A stretch of 64,000 nucleotides of DNA from contig JAXDDX010000052.1 in NCBI GenBank assembly GCA_034670405.1, positions 434,001 through 498,000 of the forward strand, in the 5' to 3' direction. Positions 63,371-64,000 of the stretch are shown one piece after another. The notes under the pieces were generated by a model that had not been told where the DNA came from, did not search any database, and saw nothing but the letters and a program-made list of their open reading frames with translations. Both the position numbers and the translations under genes were made by a program. This DNA is from Hoplostethus atlanticus. Lineage: Eukaryota > Chordata > Actinopteri > Trachichthyiformes > Trachichthyidae. The number at the start of each line of letters is the position of its first letter. Within the stretch, counting starts at the first letter, position 1.

Positions 63371-64000
63371 GCAATAAACGTCAGGTTTTAGTGTCAGGTT
63401 TTGGAGTCAGAATCAATGAGCAAGGGCTTCTTTCTAGACTCACCATTGTACTGATGTTCAGCAATCATACAGGCAGAAATCCATCGTAGAAGAGGCCCAC
63501 ATACCAATTTCTCCACCAACAGTAGCCTCAATAGTCCATAATGCAATGCAGCAAATGCAAAGACTAACTTATTTTCTCCACTGACAATGACAGCTAGCAC
63601 TGAGACTACTGCTCTCTCCACCTTCACATAAAGACCAGAGTGAAGTTAGCTTGATTAGCTTGAAACAAAGGATTTGTGATAACTGTAGGAGGAAGAACAA
63701 TTTACAACCAGTGATTTGAGGAAAACGCAATATTTGAGAAAAAAATGTCTTATGTATGAAAAGATTTCTTATGTATGAGTTCCCATGGGAACTGGAAGAA
63801 TAAAAAACTATTTTCTCAAATACTGAAAAAAGTGGCTGTAAATTGCTTTTCCTCTTCCAGTAATCACAAATATATTCCTTGAGGTGCTTTTACTTGTTTG
63901 TGTTAAATTATTGAATTTGGAAAAATGAATATCTCCAGAATATACAATACAAAGCTACATATACTCATCACGTTACAGTAACTGGAATAAATGTACGCCC
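63371..64000. other. No gene recognised to the window end
   Basis: A 77-codon minus frame (63394-63627) has no recognisable domain. The rest is AT-rich. Confidence 0.4.

Overview
The window looks like teleost fish DNA. Nothing in it is prokaryotic. It holds interrupted coding segments with consensus splice sites and several mobile-element families typical of ray-finned fish: Tc1, Harbinger, hAT and TTAA-type DNA elements, Ty3/gypsy and chromodomain LTR elements, L1-like and CR1/L2-like LINEs, and a tRNA-derived SINE. The species cannot be fixed from sequence alone. Most of the 64 kb is a graveyard of nested transposons. Almost every long reading frame is a broken reverse transcriptase, integrase or transposase.

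Two host-type spliced genes are visible, both on the minus strand. The first (9363-12066) has four exons encoding a protein of about 464 residues with an N-terminal PB1/ubiquitin-like domain. It belongs to an uncharacterised multicopy fish family, and the donor of its third exon reads ATAAGT instead of GTAAGT. The second (47251-48645) has the first four exons of a G2E3-like (HECT-family-related) gene with clean splice sites and consistent phases, but nothing recognisable continues it downstream, where a large foldback repeat sits.

Layout: 0-4.6 kb, unique DNA and a decayed DDE transposase. 4.6-8.4 kb, a minus-strand gypsy gag-pol split by a TTAA-flanked (Kolobok-like) element. 9.3-12.1 kb, the PB1-domain gene. 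12.4-14.2 kb, a Harbinger element carrying a SINE. 16.7-26 kb, gypsy and LINE scraps, two hAT MITEs and a 5'-truncated CR1/L2 LINE. 28.1-29.5 kb, a GC-rich foldback. 29.7-33.6 kb, a Tc1 element containing a complete but internally deleted LTR element. 34.4-42.5 kb, gypsy, Tc1 and L1 pieces and a chromodomain gypsy element. 43.4-47.1 kb, LTR-like repeats, a Myb/SANT ORF, a Tc1 fragment and a foldback. 47.2-48.6 kb, the G2E3-like exons. 49.1-54.4 kb, LINEs interrupted by a second chromodomain gypsy. 55-58.3 kb, a gypsy element split by an almost empty LTR element. 60.6-62 kb, a hAT element.

Exact target-site duplications give a relative order for several insertions: LTR element into Tc1, SINE into Harbinger, TTAA element into gypsy, LTR element into gypsy RT. 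I found no convincing new functional system. The best leads are the PB1-domain gene, the two LTR families that share a U3 start but use different tRNA primers, the gypsy elements whose gene order places RNase H next to the 3' LTR, and the two large foldbacks.
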